Shown here piece after piece: positions 52,894 to 61,662 of a stretch of DNA of 64,000 bases. The stretch lies in the NCBI GenBank assembly GCA_964551015.1, contig CAZKBP010000003.1, forward strand, positions 186,001 to 250,000. Direction: 5' to 3'. This DNA is from CAZKBP01 sp964551015. Its GTDB lineage: Bacteria > Bacteroidota > Bacteroidia > Cytophagales > Microscillaceae. The notes under the pieces are model-generated. The model saw nothing but the letters and a program-made list of their open reading frames with translations. It had not been told where the DNA came from and searched no databases. Position numbers and translations under genes: made by a program. Position 1 is the first letter of the stretch. Every line of letters begins with the position of its first letter.

Positions 52894-53788
52894 ATCAAAA
52901 AATTTACTCAAAAAAGCAAGCCTAGCCACTGCCCTGCTCTTAGGTGGGGGAGTAGCCTGGGCGCAAGAAGCTGAGGAAGCTGCCGCGGCCGCTACTCAGC
53001 AAGCACAACTGTCCCAACAGGAGTGGATGCTCCTGATGCTGATCGGTACTACGGTCTTTGTGACCATTCTGGTGCTCATCACGGTGCTGTACACCTTGGT
53101 GGTATTACGCCAGGTCGTCTTTAAGGAGATGAAAGGTAAGGAAGCACCCAGCCTTTGGGTAAGCATTGACAAGCAACTGACCAATGCCATTCCTCTGGAA
53201 AAAGAAGAGTCTATCATGCTGGACCATAACTACGATGGCATCCGTGAGCTAGACAATCACTTACCACCTTGGTGGGTCTACTTGTTCTACGGTACGGTGG
53301 TATTTGGTATTATTTATATGTTTAATTATCACGTGCTTGAGATCTCGCCTCTTTCTGATGAAGAATACGAAATCGCCATGGAGAAAGCCTCTTTTGAAGT
53401 AGCTGAATACAAAAAGCTAATGGCTGATAACATTGATGAAAATAATGTAGAATTCCTCAGTGACGACTCCGAAGCACTGGCCGCAGGTAAAGAAATTTAC
53501 GACAAAAACTGCGTGGCCTGTCACGGTGCCCAAGGCGAAGGAGGAACCGGACCAAACCTGACCGATGAGTATTGGCTTCACGGTGGGGATATCAAGCATA
53601 TCTTCTCTACCATCAAGTATGGAGTAGCCCAGAAAGGGATGATCTCTTGGGAGAAAAAGCTTAAACCTGGCGATATGCAGAATGTGGCTAGCTATATCCT
53701 TAGCCTACAGGGAACCAACCCGCCCAACGCCAAAGAACCACAAGGAGATCAATACGTGCCAGAAGAAGAGGAAGAAGCAAGTAAATAA
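52874..53788 (+). CDS. ccoP: cbb3-type oxidase subunit CcoP, single-haem form
   Basis: The 304 residues have a first membrane helix acting as signal (LATALLLGGGVAWAQ), a second helix (about 55-77, LIGTTVFVTILVLITVLYTLV), a third (about 136-155) preceded by YDGIRELDNHLPPWW, and one cytochrome c domain. Only one CxxCH is present, CVACH (Cys213, Cys216, His217), whereas proteobacterial CcoP has two. The later Met ligand is probably in KGMISWEKKL. Single-haem CcoP is usual for Bacteroidota. It feeds electrons to CcoNO in the periplasm. It overlaps ccoQ by 20 bp and precedes the globin gene by 6 bp. Confidence 0.93.
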   Translation: MNTLLHKSKNLLKKASLATALLLGGGVAWAQEAEEAAAAATQQAQLSQQEWMLLMLIGTTVFVTILVLITVLYTLVVLRQVVFKEMKGKEAPSLWVSIDKQLTNAIPLEKEESIMLDHNYDGIRELDNHLPPWWVYLFYGTVVFGIIYMFNYHVLEISPLSDEEYEIAMEKASFEVAEYKKLMADNIDENNVEFLSDDSEALAAGKEIYDKNCVACHGAQGEGGTGPNLTDEYWLHGGDIKHIFSTIKYGVAQKGMISWEKKLKPGDMQNVASYILSLQGTNPPNAKEPQGDQYVPEEEEEASK

Positions 53789-53794
53789 AAGCAT

Positions 53795-54235
53795 ATGCAA
53801 CTGAGTGATGAGCAAATAGCATTAGTAAAAGATTCTTGGGTAACGCTCGTTACTCGCTATGAACAAGCCGGTCAGATTTTCTATGACCGGCTTTTCGAGA
53901 AAAATCCTGACTTGCGCTCGCTTTTTAAGCACGAAATGGAGACCCAAAATCGTAAACTTTTGTTTGCTGTTTCGCTCATTATCACAAAGCTTTCTAAACT
54001 GGACAAAGTCAAAGAAGAAATCAAACACCTAGGACGGCGACACGTGGATTATGGCGTGCTACCCAAGCATTTTGAACCCTTTGGAGAAGCTTTCTTAGCC
54101 ATGCACCAAGAACTCTTGGGCGATAAATGGACGCCCGAACTCGAGGCGGCTTGGGAAAAGGTATATCAGGTAATTTCCAAAGCCATGATCGAGCTGATCC
54201 AAGAAAAACGCGAAAACATGTCCTCATCAAGCTAA
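53795..54235 (+). CDS. Single-domain bacterial haemoglobin in the cbb3 operon
   Basis: The 146 residues align with Vitreoscilla-type haemoglobin and flavohaemoglobin globin domains. Key residues are Tyr30 (B10) in QIFYDRLFEKNPDL, Phe44 (CD1), Gln51 (E7) and the proximal His83 (F8) in GRRHVDYGVLPKHFEPFGEAF. No FAD/NAD reductase domain follows, so it is a stand-alone globin. It sits 6 bp after ccoP and 21 bp before ccoG, all on one strand, so it is almost certainly co-transcribed. Likely roles are O2 delivery to the oxidase or NO detoxification that protects its haem-copper site; both are inference. Confidence 0.9.
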   Translation: MQLSDEQIALVKDSWVTLVTRYEQAGQIFYDRLFEKNPDLRSLFKHEMETQNRKLLFAVSLIITKLSKLDKVKEEIKHLGRRHVDYGVLPKHFEPFGEAFLAMHQELLGDKWTPELEAAWEKVYQVISKAMIELIQEKRENMSSSS

Positions 54236-54256
54236 TTGTTTCAAAAAGTCCTTTTT

Positions 54257-55702
54257 ATGGAAACCCTAGAAGAAATTATAGATAACGAAGAATACCGCGA
54301 TAGTATCGCCACGGTAGACGGGGAAGGAAAGCGTATCTGGATTTATCCCAAAAAACCCAGCGGATGGTTTCATAACCGTCGTTTGATCGTATCAGCACTG
54401 CTGCTAACGGTCTTTTTTGCCACCCCATTCATTTGGGTCAATGGGCATCCCTTTTTCCTCTTCAATATCTTCGAGCGTAAGTTTATTTTATTTGGGAATG
54501 TGTTCATGCCTCAGGATTTTCACTTGTTGGCTCTTTCTATGATTACCTTTTTCGTATTCGTGATTCTCTTCACGGTGGTCTACGGGAGGGTCTGGTGTGG
54601 CTGGGCTTGCCCACAAACGGTTTTCATGGAGTCGGTCTTTCGTAAAGTGGAATATTGGATTGAAGGCGATGCCAAGCAACAGCGCCAACTCAACGCCCAA
54701 GCTTGGAACGGCGAAAAAATTAGAAAGAAAGTAACTAAACAAGCCATTTTCGTGGCGATTGCCGTTTTGATTGCGCATACGGCGATGGCTTATCTGATTG
54801 GAATCGATCAAGTAGCTCAGGTGGTCAGCAAGCCTCCAAGCGAGAATTTAACTGGCTTTATGGGGCTCGTAGCTTTTACCTTTATCTTTTATGGGGTTTT
54901 TGCTTACTTCCGAGAGCAGGCCTGTATCGCAGTTTGCCCTTATGGTCGATTACAGAGTGTGCTTTTGGGGAAAGACTCTATGGTAGTTGCCTACGATTTT
55001 GAGAGAGGAGAGCCGCGTGGTAAGCTCAAAAAGAAAGCTTCCTCTCCTAACAACGGGAAAGCCCTTACGCTGGATGATTTGGAGAAGCCCAAAGGCGATT
55101 GTATTGATTGTAAACTTTGTGTGCAAGTATGCCCCACGGGGATCGATATTCGGAATGGAACCCAGATGGAATGTGTCAATTGTACGGCCTGTATTGATGC
55201 TTGCGATCAAGTGATGGAAAAAATCAAGAAGCCCAAAGGACTCATTCGCTATGCTTCTTTTAATAATATTGTTAATCAAACCAAGTTCAAATTCACGCCC
55301 CGCATCATGGCTTATACTGCCGTATTGATTGCTTTATTGAGCTTGGATGCTTACCTAATAGCCAGCCGTAGCCTGATTGAGGCCACCATTCTGCGCGTAC
55401 CCGGCGCCATGTTTAATGAACTACCTAATGGAGATATTCGCAATATTTACAATGTACAAATTGCCAATAAATCCTTTGAAAATTTACCCATTAGCTTCAA
55501 GCTGAAAGAGGTCAAGGGAAATATCCAAGTGGCCGGAGAAGATTTTACGGCACTTAAAAATACCACCTCCGAAAGTGCTTTCTTAGTAGATATACCGCCT
55601 TCGGAGCTAGACGGACTCAAAACACGCATTGTGATCGAGGTCTGGTCGGGAGATGAATTGATGGAAACCGTTCGCACCAATTTCCTCGGGCCAGCCCAGT
55701 AA
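54257..55702 (+). CDS. ccoG: Cytochrome c oxidase accessory protein CcoG
   Basis: The ATG at 54257 gives 481 residues (METLEEIIDNEEYRDSIATVDGEGKRIWIYPKKPSG). The protein has membrane helices near 50, 95, 165 and 195. A YGRVWCGWACPQTVF Cys motif sits early, and a ferredoxin-like region holds CIDCKLCVQVCPTGIDI and CVNCTACIDACD (two [4Fe-4S]). A C-terminal Ig-like domain completes it. CcoG is a copper-reducing iron-sulfur protein for cbb3 assembly in proteobacteria. It follows the globin gene closely and fixH follows 37 bp later. Confidence 0.95.
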   Translation: METLEEIIDNEEYRDSIATVDGEGKRIWIYPKKPSGWFHNRRLIVSALLLTVFFATPFIWVNGHPFFLFNIFERKFILFGNVFMPQDFHLLALSMITFFVFVILFTVVYGRVWCGWACPQTVFMESVFRKVEYWIEGDAKQQRQLNAQAWNGEKIRKKVTKQAIFVAIAVLIAHTAMAYLIGIDQVAQVVSKPPSENLTGFMGLVAFTFIFYGVFAYFREQACIAVCPYGRLQSVLLGKDSMVVAYDFERGEPRGKLKKKASSPNNGKALTLDDLEKPKGDCIDCKLCVQVCPTGIDIRNGTQMECVNCTACIDACDQVMEKIKKPKGLIRYASFNNIVNQTKFKFTPRIMAYTAVLIALLSLDAYLIASRSLIEATILRVPGAMFNELPNGDIRNIYNVQIANKSFENLPISFKLKEVKGNIQVAGEDFTALKNTTSESAFLVDIPPSELDGLKTRIVIEVWSGDELMETVRTNFLGPAQ

Positions 55703-55739
55703 TAAATTGAAATAATTCACCAAGAAAAACCTTAAAATT

Positions 55740-56243
55740 ATGAATTGGGGATATAGAATTGCATTAACCTACATTGGATTTATGGCTTTGATCCTGACGA
55801 TGGTGGTGATGAGCCATCAGTACGAAGTCAACCTCATTGCCAAAGATTATTACAAACAAGAAATTGCTTACCAACAAGAAATTGAGAAAATGGTCAATGT
55901 AAGCCATCTCGATCACCAGTTAGATTTAGACTACAACGCGCAAAATCAAACTCTAGATTTACAAATTCCGACCGATCAGAGTGAAGGAGAAGTGGTTTTC
56001 TTTCGTCCCGCCACACGGCATCAAGACCTGAAAATGCCCCTCGCCCTGGACGAAAAAGGCTTCCAAGCCCTACCTGTAGGAAATCTGGCTCGAGGACTGT
56101 GGCGCCTGAAAATCAACTGGAAATCAGGAGATAAAGCTTATTATGTAGAAAAACAACTACAAGTAAGCAAAGATGGCTCTGTGAAAATTCTCCGCTCGGG
56201 CAAGGGTCGCTCCGTTCCCGTAGAAAGAATGCCTAAGATCTAA
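55740..56243 (+). CDS. ccoH: FixH/CcoH family oxidase assembly protein
   Basis: The 167 residues have one membrane helix (YRIALTYIGFMALILTMVVMS), a periplasmic start VNLIAKDYYKQEIAYQQEI with the family's YYxxEIxYQ pattern, and a beta-rich C-terminal domain ending in RSGKGRSVPVERMPKI. FixH works in cbb3 assembly, probably at the copper step. It is the next gene in the operon after ccoG. Confidence 0.9.
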   Translation: MNWGYRIALTYIGFMALILTMVVMSHQYEVNLIAKDYYKQEIAYQQEIEKMVNVSHLDHQLDLDYNAQNQTLDLQIPTDQSEGEVVFFRPATRHQDLKMPLALDEKGFQALPVGNLARGLWRLKINWKSGDKAYYVEKQLQVSKDGSVKILRSGKGRSVPVERMPKI

Positions 56244-56317
56244 AGTTGTCAGTTGGCGGCTGTTCGCTATTTGTTTGAGTCTTTTCAGGATTTTATGTCT
56301 CAGTACTCATTAGAATT

Positions 56318-57040
56318 ATGCTTTTTTATTCTGCATTATTGGTTGGATTACTAGGAAGTTTTCACTGTGTAGGCATGTGTGGCCCCATTGCTTTTGCGCT
56401 GCCTCTCAAAAAGCGAAACCTCTGGCACATCCTGTTGAGCCGTATCTTCTATAACTTAGGACGGATTTTTACCTATGCACTATTGGGTGGAATCGTGGGT
56501 TTAGCAGGAAGGGGGCTGCTCTTAAGTAGTTCACAACAATGGCTTTCTATCCTGATTGGGCTGGGAATTTTGGTTTTTTGGTTACTTCCGAGCAGCATAT
56601 CGCACCGTTTTGGTTTTTTGCAGCCCTTTCAAAAGTTAAATTTTTGGGTGAAGCAAAAATTTAGTGCTTTGTTTCGCCAAAAAAGTATTTCCTCTTATTT
56701 ACTCGTGGGTTTGTTGAATGGCTTTCTACCTTGTGGTTTGGTCTATTTGGCACTCGCTGGAGCCATTGCCACGGGCGAAGTAGTAGATGGAATGCTGTAT
56801 ATGGCTTTGTTTGGTCTGGGTACTTTCCCCACGATGCTGGTCGTATCTTTACTCGGTAATTTCGTAAAACCACGCTTCAAAAGCTTGATATACAAAAGGT
56901 TGTTGCCCGGTTTTACCATTTTGCTGGCCTTTTTGTTTATTTTAAGAGGATTAAATTTAGGAATTCCCTATATTAGTCCTGAGATTCATGTGCATCAAAG
57001 CCACGTAGAGGTGGAATGTTGCCACCCCTCATCCAAATAG
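56318..57040 (+). CDS. TauE/SafE-like membrane protein (COG2836), cbb3-linked
   Basis: The 240 residues carry six membrane segments. The first has the hallmark GSFHCVGMCGPIAFAL with a Cys pair and His, thought to bind or pass a metal. The fourth has LNGFLPCGLVYLALAGA. COG2836 proteins lie at the end of many Bacteroidota cbb3 operons and are proposed to move copper or act in assembly; the exact job is unproven. The C-terminal VHQSHVEVECCH, His/Cys-rich, could bind metal. An intrinsic terminator follows. Confidence 0.88.
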   Translation: MLFYSALLVGLLGSFHCVGMCGPIAFALPLKKRNLWHILLSRIFYNLGRIFTYALLGGIVGLAGRGLLLSSSQQWLSILIGLGILVFWLLPSSISHRFGFLQPFQKLNFWVKQKFSALFRQKSISSYLLVGLLNGFLPCGLVYLALAGAIATGEVVDGMLYMALFGLGTFPTMLVVSLLGNFVKPRFKSLIYKRLLPGFTILLAFLFILRGLNLGIPYISPEIHVHQSHVEVECCHPSSK

Positions 57041-57113
57041 ACAATACTGAGTATTAAAGATAGGATCAGCTTGCATCGAGTACTTGACCATAGAAAAAGT
57101 CAGGCTGGTCTGG

Positions 57114-57141
57114 CCTCCACATCCCGTGGGGGTCTTTTTAT
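57114..57141 (+). terminator. Intrinsic terminator at the end of the cbb3 operon
   Basis: GGCCTCCAC at 57114-57122 pairs with GTGGGGGTC at 57128-57136 (9 bp, two G-T wobbles, ATCCC loop), followed by T5 (57137-57141). It closes the ccoNO-to-TauE unit. Confidence 0.8.
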
Positions 57142-57262
57142 TTGCTTACCGATCAGGTAGTTGAGCTATCATTTTCCTGAGAAAATACAAAGGCTGATTC
57201 CATGCGTGAAGAGTTAACAAATCTTGAGGGTATGGGCATCACTCCTTCATGAGCGAGTTTCA

Positions 57263-58180
57263 TCAGCTTTGTCGGTAAGCGGCTGGACTCATTCCCATGA
57301 GCTTTTTGAAAAAAGATGAAAAATGATTGGGGTAATTAAAGCGAAGGCCATAAGCAATCTCTTTAATGGACTGATTGGTATTTTTGAGCTTAGCTTTGGC
57401 TAGACTAAGCAAATGATTTTGAATATGCTTGGAAGCCGAAATATCGGTAATACGCTTGATCACTGCATTCAAATGATTAGGATGCATATGCATTTGCTCC
57501 GCGTAAAATTGGACTTGATGCAGATTCGCCTCGAGAGGGCTTTGATTGGGGTAAAAGGCTGTTTCCAACAAAGTTTTAAAGCGAGAAACTATATCTAAAT
57601 CATTGTCCCGCTCCACCTGGCTATGGTTTTGGGCGGCAGGGTGGCGGTAGTAGAGGCGAGCTACTTTTCTGAGTAAAATACTGGTATGATAAAAAATAAT
57701 CTCCTCACGGTGCGCTAAGCTTTGATGGTACTCTGTGTAAATATCTTGGAAAGTATTAAAAAAATGCTTTGCTTCCTGTTCAGTAACCTCAAGGGGTAAA
57801 GTATTGTCATTAAGCAAGAAAGGAAACTGCTCTGTAATACGCTTTGGAGGATGGAAACGGCGGTAAAAATCTTCACTAAACATAATGTAAAAACCTTTCC
57901 AATCGGGGGCGATGTCCCAGTGTAGAATTTGGTAAGGAGAGTTGAAGAAGACCGTAGCTTTGAGGTCTTTGGTGTTATAGTTACCCGTGCTAGCGTAGCC
58001 GCTACCCTCTAGCTTGAGCGCAACCGCATAAAATTCGTGCTTAAAGGGAGGCATTCGTTGCCGGACGGTCTTCATGTTTTCCTCAAAGCAGCGCGTATCA
58101 AAATCGTCTTGCTTAGGAGCAGGAATCCCAATGCCTTGGCAGTAAGCAGGCAGGGTGGAAAAATGTTGTAGGTCTGACAT
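57263..58180 (-). CDS. AraC-family transcriptional regulator
   Basis: The 305 residues have an N-terminal cupin-like half (FYAVALKLEGSGYASTGNYNT, then FFNSPYQILHW) and a C-terminal double helix-turn-helix. The HTH part holds LHQVQFYAEQMHMHPNHLNAVIKRITDIS and SIKEIAYGLRFNYPNHFSSFFKKLMGMSPAAYR, which is the canonical second HTH. It is a cytoplasmic ligand-binding regulator of unknown inducer. No obvious target lies next to it: a thioesterase gene is upstream on the same strand and the cbb3 operon converges on it. Confidence 0.92.
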   Translation of the reverse strand: MSDLQHFSTLPAYCQGIGIPAPKQDDFDTRCFEENMKTVRQRMPPFKHEFYAVALKLEGSGYASTGNYNTKDLKATVFFNSPYQILHWDIAPDWKGFYIMFSEDFYRRFHPPKRITEQFPFLLNDNTLPLEVTEQEAKHFFNTFQDIYTEYHQSLAHREEIIFYHTSILLRKVARLYYRHPAAQNHSQVERDNDLDIVSRFKTLLETAFYPNQSPLEANLHQVQFYAEQMHMHPNHLNAVIKRITDISASKHIQNHLLSLAKAKLKNTNQSIKEIAYGLRFNYPNHFSSFFKKLMGMSPAAYRQS

Positions 58181-58332
58181 TTTCTTTTGGAAGCGATTTG
58201 AGTTTTATTTTGAAAATGTATTACAGTCTGTTTTTTTGCAGATGAAACTCCTTTTGAGCCGCCTACCGAAGTATGGCGGGAAAAAGCGGCATCATAAAAT
58301 CTAAGTCTGGAATTCGAGCAGTCTCTTAGACC

Positions 58333-59085
58333 TCAGGTTTTAATCTCTTTCCAACTTGTAGTCGCTTGGGCGAGTTCTTTTCCGTCGCTGATCCGTTCCA
58401 GGCGATGGAGCAGATGCTGGCGATCTTCGAGCTGGGCAACTTTGCCCGAGATTTGATCGCCCCACAAACTTTCGGCCCGATAGATCATATCCAAAGTGTG
58501 TAGTTGATGCTCCCTAAGATAAACTTCGGGCAAGCACTCGATGACCCATTGGACATAATAGGCATTATTCACGTGATGATTTACATCCAAATCGTGCCAA
58601 CCCACTCGGAACTCTCTTGTCGAAAAAGGCTCTTCCATCTTGGGCAACTTTCCCTTGGCGCGTGGATAAAATTCTATTTCCGCTGGCAAAGGAACCTTCC
58701 TGATAAAGTCTGGCACGCTAATCATACTTCGCTTTTCCAAATCAATCACTAACCACACGCTCGTGGCGTGCGCGATTAAATGGCCTTGCGCATCTCTCAC
58801 CTGAAAATCCCGATTTACATAGTACTTCTCGAAGCCCGCTGGATAGGTTTTTACCTGAACCTCTTCTTGGTGGAGGGGGTAGCGATCTACGGTCAGTTTC
58901 AAACGCATCAGGACCCAAGTAAGTCCTTTGGCTTGCAAGTCAGCCACCGAAATATTCAAGTGAGCCGCATTAATGCCAGCGGCTTCTTGCAAATAATTGG
59001 CAAGGGTAAAAATGGTGACTTGCTTAAAAGGATCAACCTCATAAGCTCTTACCTGATAAGTTCCTGTGTAGCTAGAGTTGTGCAT
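58333..59085 (-). CDS. Acyl-ACP thioesterase (FatA/FatB-like, double hot-dog)
   Basis: The 250 residues have two hot-dog domains: YEVDPFKQVTIFTLANYLQEAAG and GWHDLDVNHHVNNAYYVQWVIECLPE in the second, with the Asn-His pair of plant-type acyl-ACP thioesterases. It releases free fatty acids from ACP in the cytoplasm; chain-length preference cannot be told. A glycosyltransferase gene lies 33 bp upstream on the same strand. Confidence 0.92.
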   Translation of the reverse strand: MHNSSYTGTYQVRAYEVDPFKQVTIFTLANYLQEAAGINAAHLNISVADLQAKGLTWVLMRLKLTVDRYPLHQEEVQVKTYPAGFEKYYVNRDFQVRDAQGHLIAHATSVWLVIDLEKRSMISVPDFIRKVPLPAEIEFYPRAKGKLPKMEEPFSTREFRVGWHDLDVNHHVNNAYYVQWVIECLPEVYLREHQLHTLDMIYRAESLWGDQISGKVAQLEDRQHLLHRLERISDGKELAQATTSWKEIKT

Positions 59086-59118
59086 CGCTTTGGTGATGTG
59101 AGTTGAAAAGCGAATATG

Positions 59119-59988
59119 CTAATTTTTTTTGATTTTAAAGAGGCGTTCTAGCAAAGGAGCAGGATGATTGAAAAGAGATTTACCAAAAAATTGCAGGAAT
59201 TTTCCATAGTTTCGGGCATCCTTGAGATAGCAAGCACTCAGAATGAGCGAAAGCCGCGCCAGACAATAGCGGTAATGGGCTTTACTTTGGAAAACCTGCT
59301 CTTTTCTCAATTTCTCAAAAGCGTAGCGCATATCCTGCTCCATGCGCGGAATGTTTTGGTGCATTTGCGCACTGTGGAGGCGGTATTTCACCAAAGGCTC
59401 AGCAACTCGACCAAAATCTCCTCGCCGAGCCATTTGTACCCACATTTCCCAATCGGCCGATGTGGATAAATTCGGATCAAACCCCTCGTGTTGCTCCATG
59501 ATTGCGCGCCGGAGCATGACGCTCGTGGGGCTATAGACGACCGTTTTAGACATTTCCAATAAGTCGTTGAGCACTTTTCCGGCTGTTCCTGAAGTGATGG
59601 CGAGTGGTTTGCCCGTAGCAGAATCAAAATCAATCACATCGGAATGCACGAGTACGCACCCGGGGTGATTTTCCAGAAAGTTGACTTTTTTTTCTAGATT
59701 CTCAGGCAAATAAAGATCGTCTGCATCTAAAAAAGCGATGTATTTTCCCCGCGCCTGAGCAATACCTGTATTTCTGGCGCAAGATACGCCCGCATTCTCC
59801 TGATAAAAATAGCGAATTCGCTCGTCTTGAAAAGATTGAATAATTTTAGCAGAATCATCCCGAGAACCATCATCCACGATGATCAACTCCCAACTGGAAT
59901 AAGTTTGGGCCAGTACAGATTGAATCGTTTCCGAGATAAAGCTTTCGGCATTGTAGCAAGGCACGACAACAGAAACGAATGGAGTCAT
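59119..59988 (-). CDS. Family 2 glycosyltransferase
   Basis: The 289 residues open with SVVVPCYNAESFISETIQSVLAQTY and ELIIVDDGSRDDS, the nucleotide-sugar site, then the DxD-containing FLDADDLYLPENLEKKV. The rest, with SADWEMWVQMARRGDFGRV, is typical of GT2 enzymes that act on cell-surface polysaccharides. It has no membrane helices. Sugar donor and acceptor are unknown. It is co-directional with the thioesterase and HIT genes. Confidence 0.92.
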   Translation of the reverse strand: MTPFVSVVVPCYNAESFISETIQSVLAQTYSSWELIIVDDGSRDDSAKIIQSFQDERIRYFYQENAGVSCARNTGIAQARGKYIAFLDADDLYLPENLEKKVNFLENHPGCVLVHSDVIDFDSATGKPLAITSGTAGKVLNDLLEMSKTVVYSPTSVMLRRAIMEQHEGFDPNLSTSADWEMWVQMARRGDFGRVAEPLVKYRLHSAQMHQNIPRMEQDMRYAFEKLRKEQVFQSKAHYRYCLARLSLILSACYLKDARNYGKFLQFFGKSLFNHPAPLLERLFKIKKN

Positions 59989-60006
59989 TTTATAAAACGG
60001 GATAAA

Positions 60007-60471
60007 CTATGCATAAAATTGTCTTAGATACTTCACGATTTGCTGCATCTCCTCGTCAGAAAGCTTAGGACGGAGTTCGCTATCCAAGAGATTCTGCTCT
60101 TGGGCTGCTACTCGTGGATACCAATCGCCAGGCTCAGGCAAATCTCCCACTTGGCGTGGAACTAAATGCAAATGTACGTGAAACACGGTTTGTCCTGCCG
60201 AGGTACCGTCTTGAATCGTCCAGTTGAAGCCATTCGCATTGAAAATCTTCCTGAGTCCCAGCACTACCTTCCGGCTAAAAATCATCATCTCACCCAGCAA
60301 TTCTTCGGGCATATCCAGCAGGCTCTGATAGTGAAACTCGGGAATTATCAATGAATGCCCAGGGAGAATGGGGGCGAGATTGTAAATGGCACGAAAATGT
60401 GAAGACGCCGCAAAGCTTGCCGCTAAGATTTTATCTTCACAAAAAGGACAATTAGAAACCGAACTTCCCAT
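60007..60471 (-). CDS. HIT-family hydrolase
   Basis: The ATG at 60471 gives 154 residues (MGSSVSNCPFCEDKIL). The HIT motif is VFHVHLHLVPR, with the His-x-His-x-His triad as catalytic and metal site. CPFC at the start is the zinc-binding pair of the bacterial HIT subgroup. It probably hydrolyses a nucleotide phosphoramidate or AMP conjugate. An upstream start at 60525 would add 18 residues with no conservation. Confidence 0.9.
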   Translation of the reverse strand: MGSSVSNCPFCEDKILAASFAASSHFRAIYNLAPILPGHSLIIPEFHYQSLLDMPEELLGEMMIFSRKVVLGLRKIFNANGFNWTIQDGTSAGQTVFHVHLHLVPRQVGDLPEPGDWYPRVAAQEQNLLDSELRPKLSDEEMQQIVKYLRQFYA

Positions 60472-60584
60472 ACAAAAAAAGATTCTTTTCTGGCGATACT
60501 CAGTACCTACAAAGATACGTATCACTTGAAAAGAATCAGAAAAATATCAATCTAAAAGCAAGTGGATTGCCAGTATAACCCGAT

Positions 60585-60932
60585 TTAGCGAGCGCTAAAA
60601 AACAAGACGATATAACCAAGAATCATCATCCAGAAGTTCTCATCCAACTCTATTCCCCGAATATCAATAAAATCTAGACTGATATTGGTCACAAGAAATC
60701 CCGTGTACAGAACCAATCCGAGGAGGAAGAGAATAGCTCCGATCCACCGACTTGTGGAGTAACCCACTACGAAAGCCAGAGCGGCTCCGATCGCCATGAG
60801 CCAGAGCCCGATTGGTCCGGTCAGGCCAGAGATGAAAATCCAACCCATATGTAAGAAAAATCCGATGAGAAAAACGGTTAAACTAGCCCATTTCAAGGCT
60901 CCTGTATTTCTTGCACTCACTGTAGTTGCCAT
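60585..60932 (-). CDS. Four-helix membrane protein of unknown function
   Basis: The 115 residues form four hydrophobic segments (about 12-30, 38-60, 62-85 and 97-113) with short loops. The order resembles small SPW-like or DUF-type membrane proteins, but I cannot name the family. The start MATTVSARNTGALKWASL is polar and may be cytoplasmic. It is a single leftward gene. Confidence 0.65.
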   Translation of the reverse strand: MATTVSARNTGALKWASLTVFLIGFFLHMGWIFISGLTGPIGLWLMAIGAALAFVVGYSTSRWIGAILFLLGLVLYTGFLVTNISLDFIDIRGIELDENFWMMILGYIVLFFSAR

Positions 60933-61257
60933 TTTGAAATAATTTTAGTTGTATGATTTGAGAGATGTTTTTGGTAGTTCTATTTTTATTCCAAAAGCAA
61001 GAATTTTCATATAAGTGATTTATTATCAATTTCTTATATTTGAGGAGCCGAACAAGCGTTCCTTTGACTGGATGGGGAGTGAGTACATATTTCCACAAAA
61101 AAATGCCTCTTTTTTCCACATCTTCCTCATTTTCTTGGAATGCTTTCAAAAACGTATCTACAACCTTTGCGTGGGCACTGCGCGTCTGAGGTGCGTAAAG
61201 ATGATCTGAAGAACATAGATCAGTAGGTTAAACTCAGATCAGGCATTACTGCCAAAA
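60933..61257. other. Intergenic region, 325 bp, no gene seen
   Basis: This lies between the 4-TM gene and HxlR gene, both leftward. A plus-strand 64-codon frame (61015-61209) has no family features. No terminator or tandem repeat was found; a weak TTTTGG/CCAAAA inverted pair lies near 60970-60995. Confidence 0.35.
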
Positions 61258-61584
61258 TCAAGGCAGGCGATGCCCAAAATCAATCAGAGCTTGAATAGCC
61301 GGGCGTAGTTCTTTGCCCAAAGGACTAATGGAGTAATAGACCACCTGGGGGGCTTTTTTGATGACGATTTTTTTCTCGATCAATTGGTCTTCCTTCATTT
61401 CTTTGAGCACTTGCGAAAGCATTTTTTCAGAAACACTACAAAGTGCTTCCTTTAATTCACTGTAGCGCTGGGAGCCTTCATCGATCAATTTCCATAGAAT
61501 GAGTACTTTCCAACGGCTGCCCATCACTTTGAGGGTCTTGGTAGCGGCCATGTAGGCGCAAGGATTGGGGGTTCGAGGGTACAT
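61258..61584 (-). CDS. HxlR-family transcriptional regulator
   Basis: The 108 residues hold the full winged helix: NPCAYMAATKTLKVMGSRWKVLILWKL (Cys9, G-x-R-W-K), YSELKEALCSVSEKMLSQVLKEMKEDQLIEKK and the wing VYYSISPLGKEL. The Cys in the first motif is the usual sensing residue. It diverges from an epimerase-like NAD(P) protein with 78 bp between the start codons, a pattern that matches the partial HxlR pair at the window start. It likely represses its neighbour. Confidence 0.92.
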   Translation of the reverse strand: MYPRTPNPCAYMAATKTLKVMGSRWKVLILWKLIDEGSQRYSELKEALCSVSEKMLSQVLKEMKEDQLIEKKIVIKKAPQVVYYSISPLGKELRPAIQALIDFGHRLP

Positions 61585-61635
61585 GTGAAACCTACTTTTT
61601 GGTGCGTTATTGATTTTTCTGTCTTGTCAGGCTTC

Positions 61636-61648
61636 TTTTGTAACAAAA
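61636..61648. promoter_or_regulatory. Palindrome between the HxlR and epimerase genes
   Basis: TTTTGT-A-ACAAAA is a perfect 6+1+6 palindrome ending 14 bp before the epimerase ATG. It is a candidate operator for the adjacent HxlR protein. It differs from the TACT/AGTA site at the window start, so the two HxlR proteins probably recognise different sequences. Confidence 0.35.
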
Positions 61649-61662
61649 CAAAGAACAAAATT

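Noticed and set aside
61015..61209. 64-codon plus-strand frame upstream of the HxlR gene
   Set aside because: Phe/Ile-rich random-looking sequence without family features or conserved start context.
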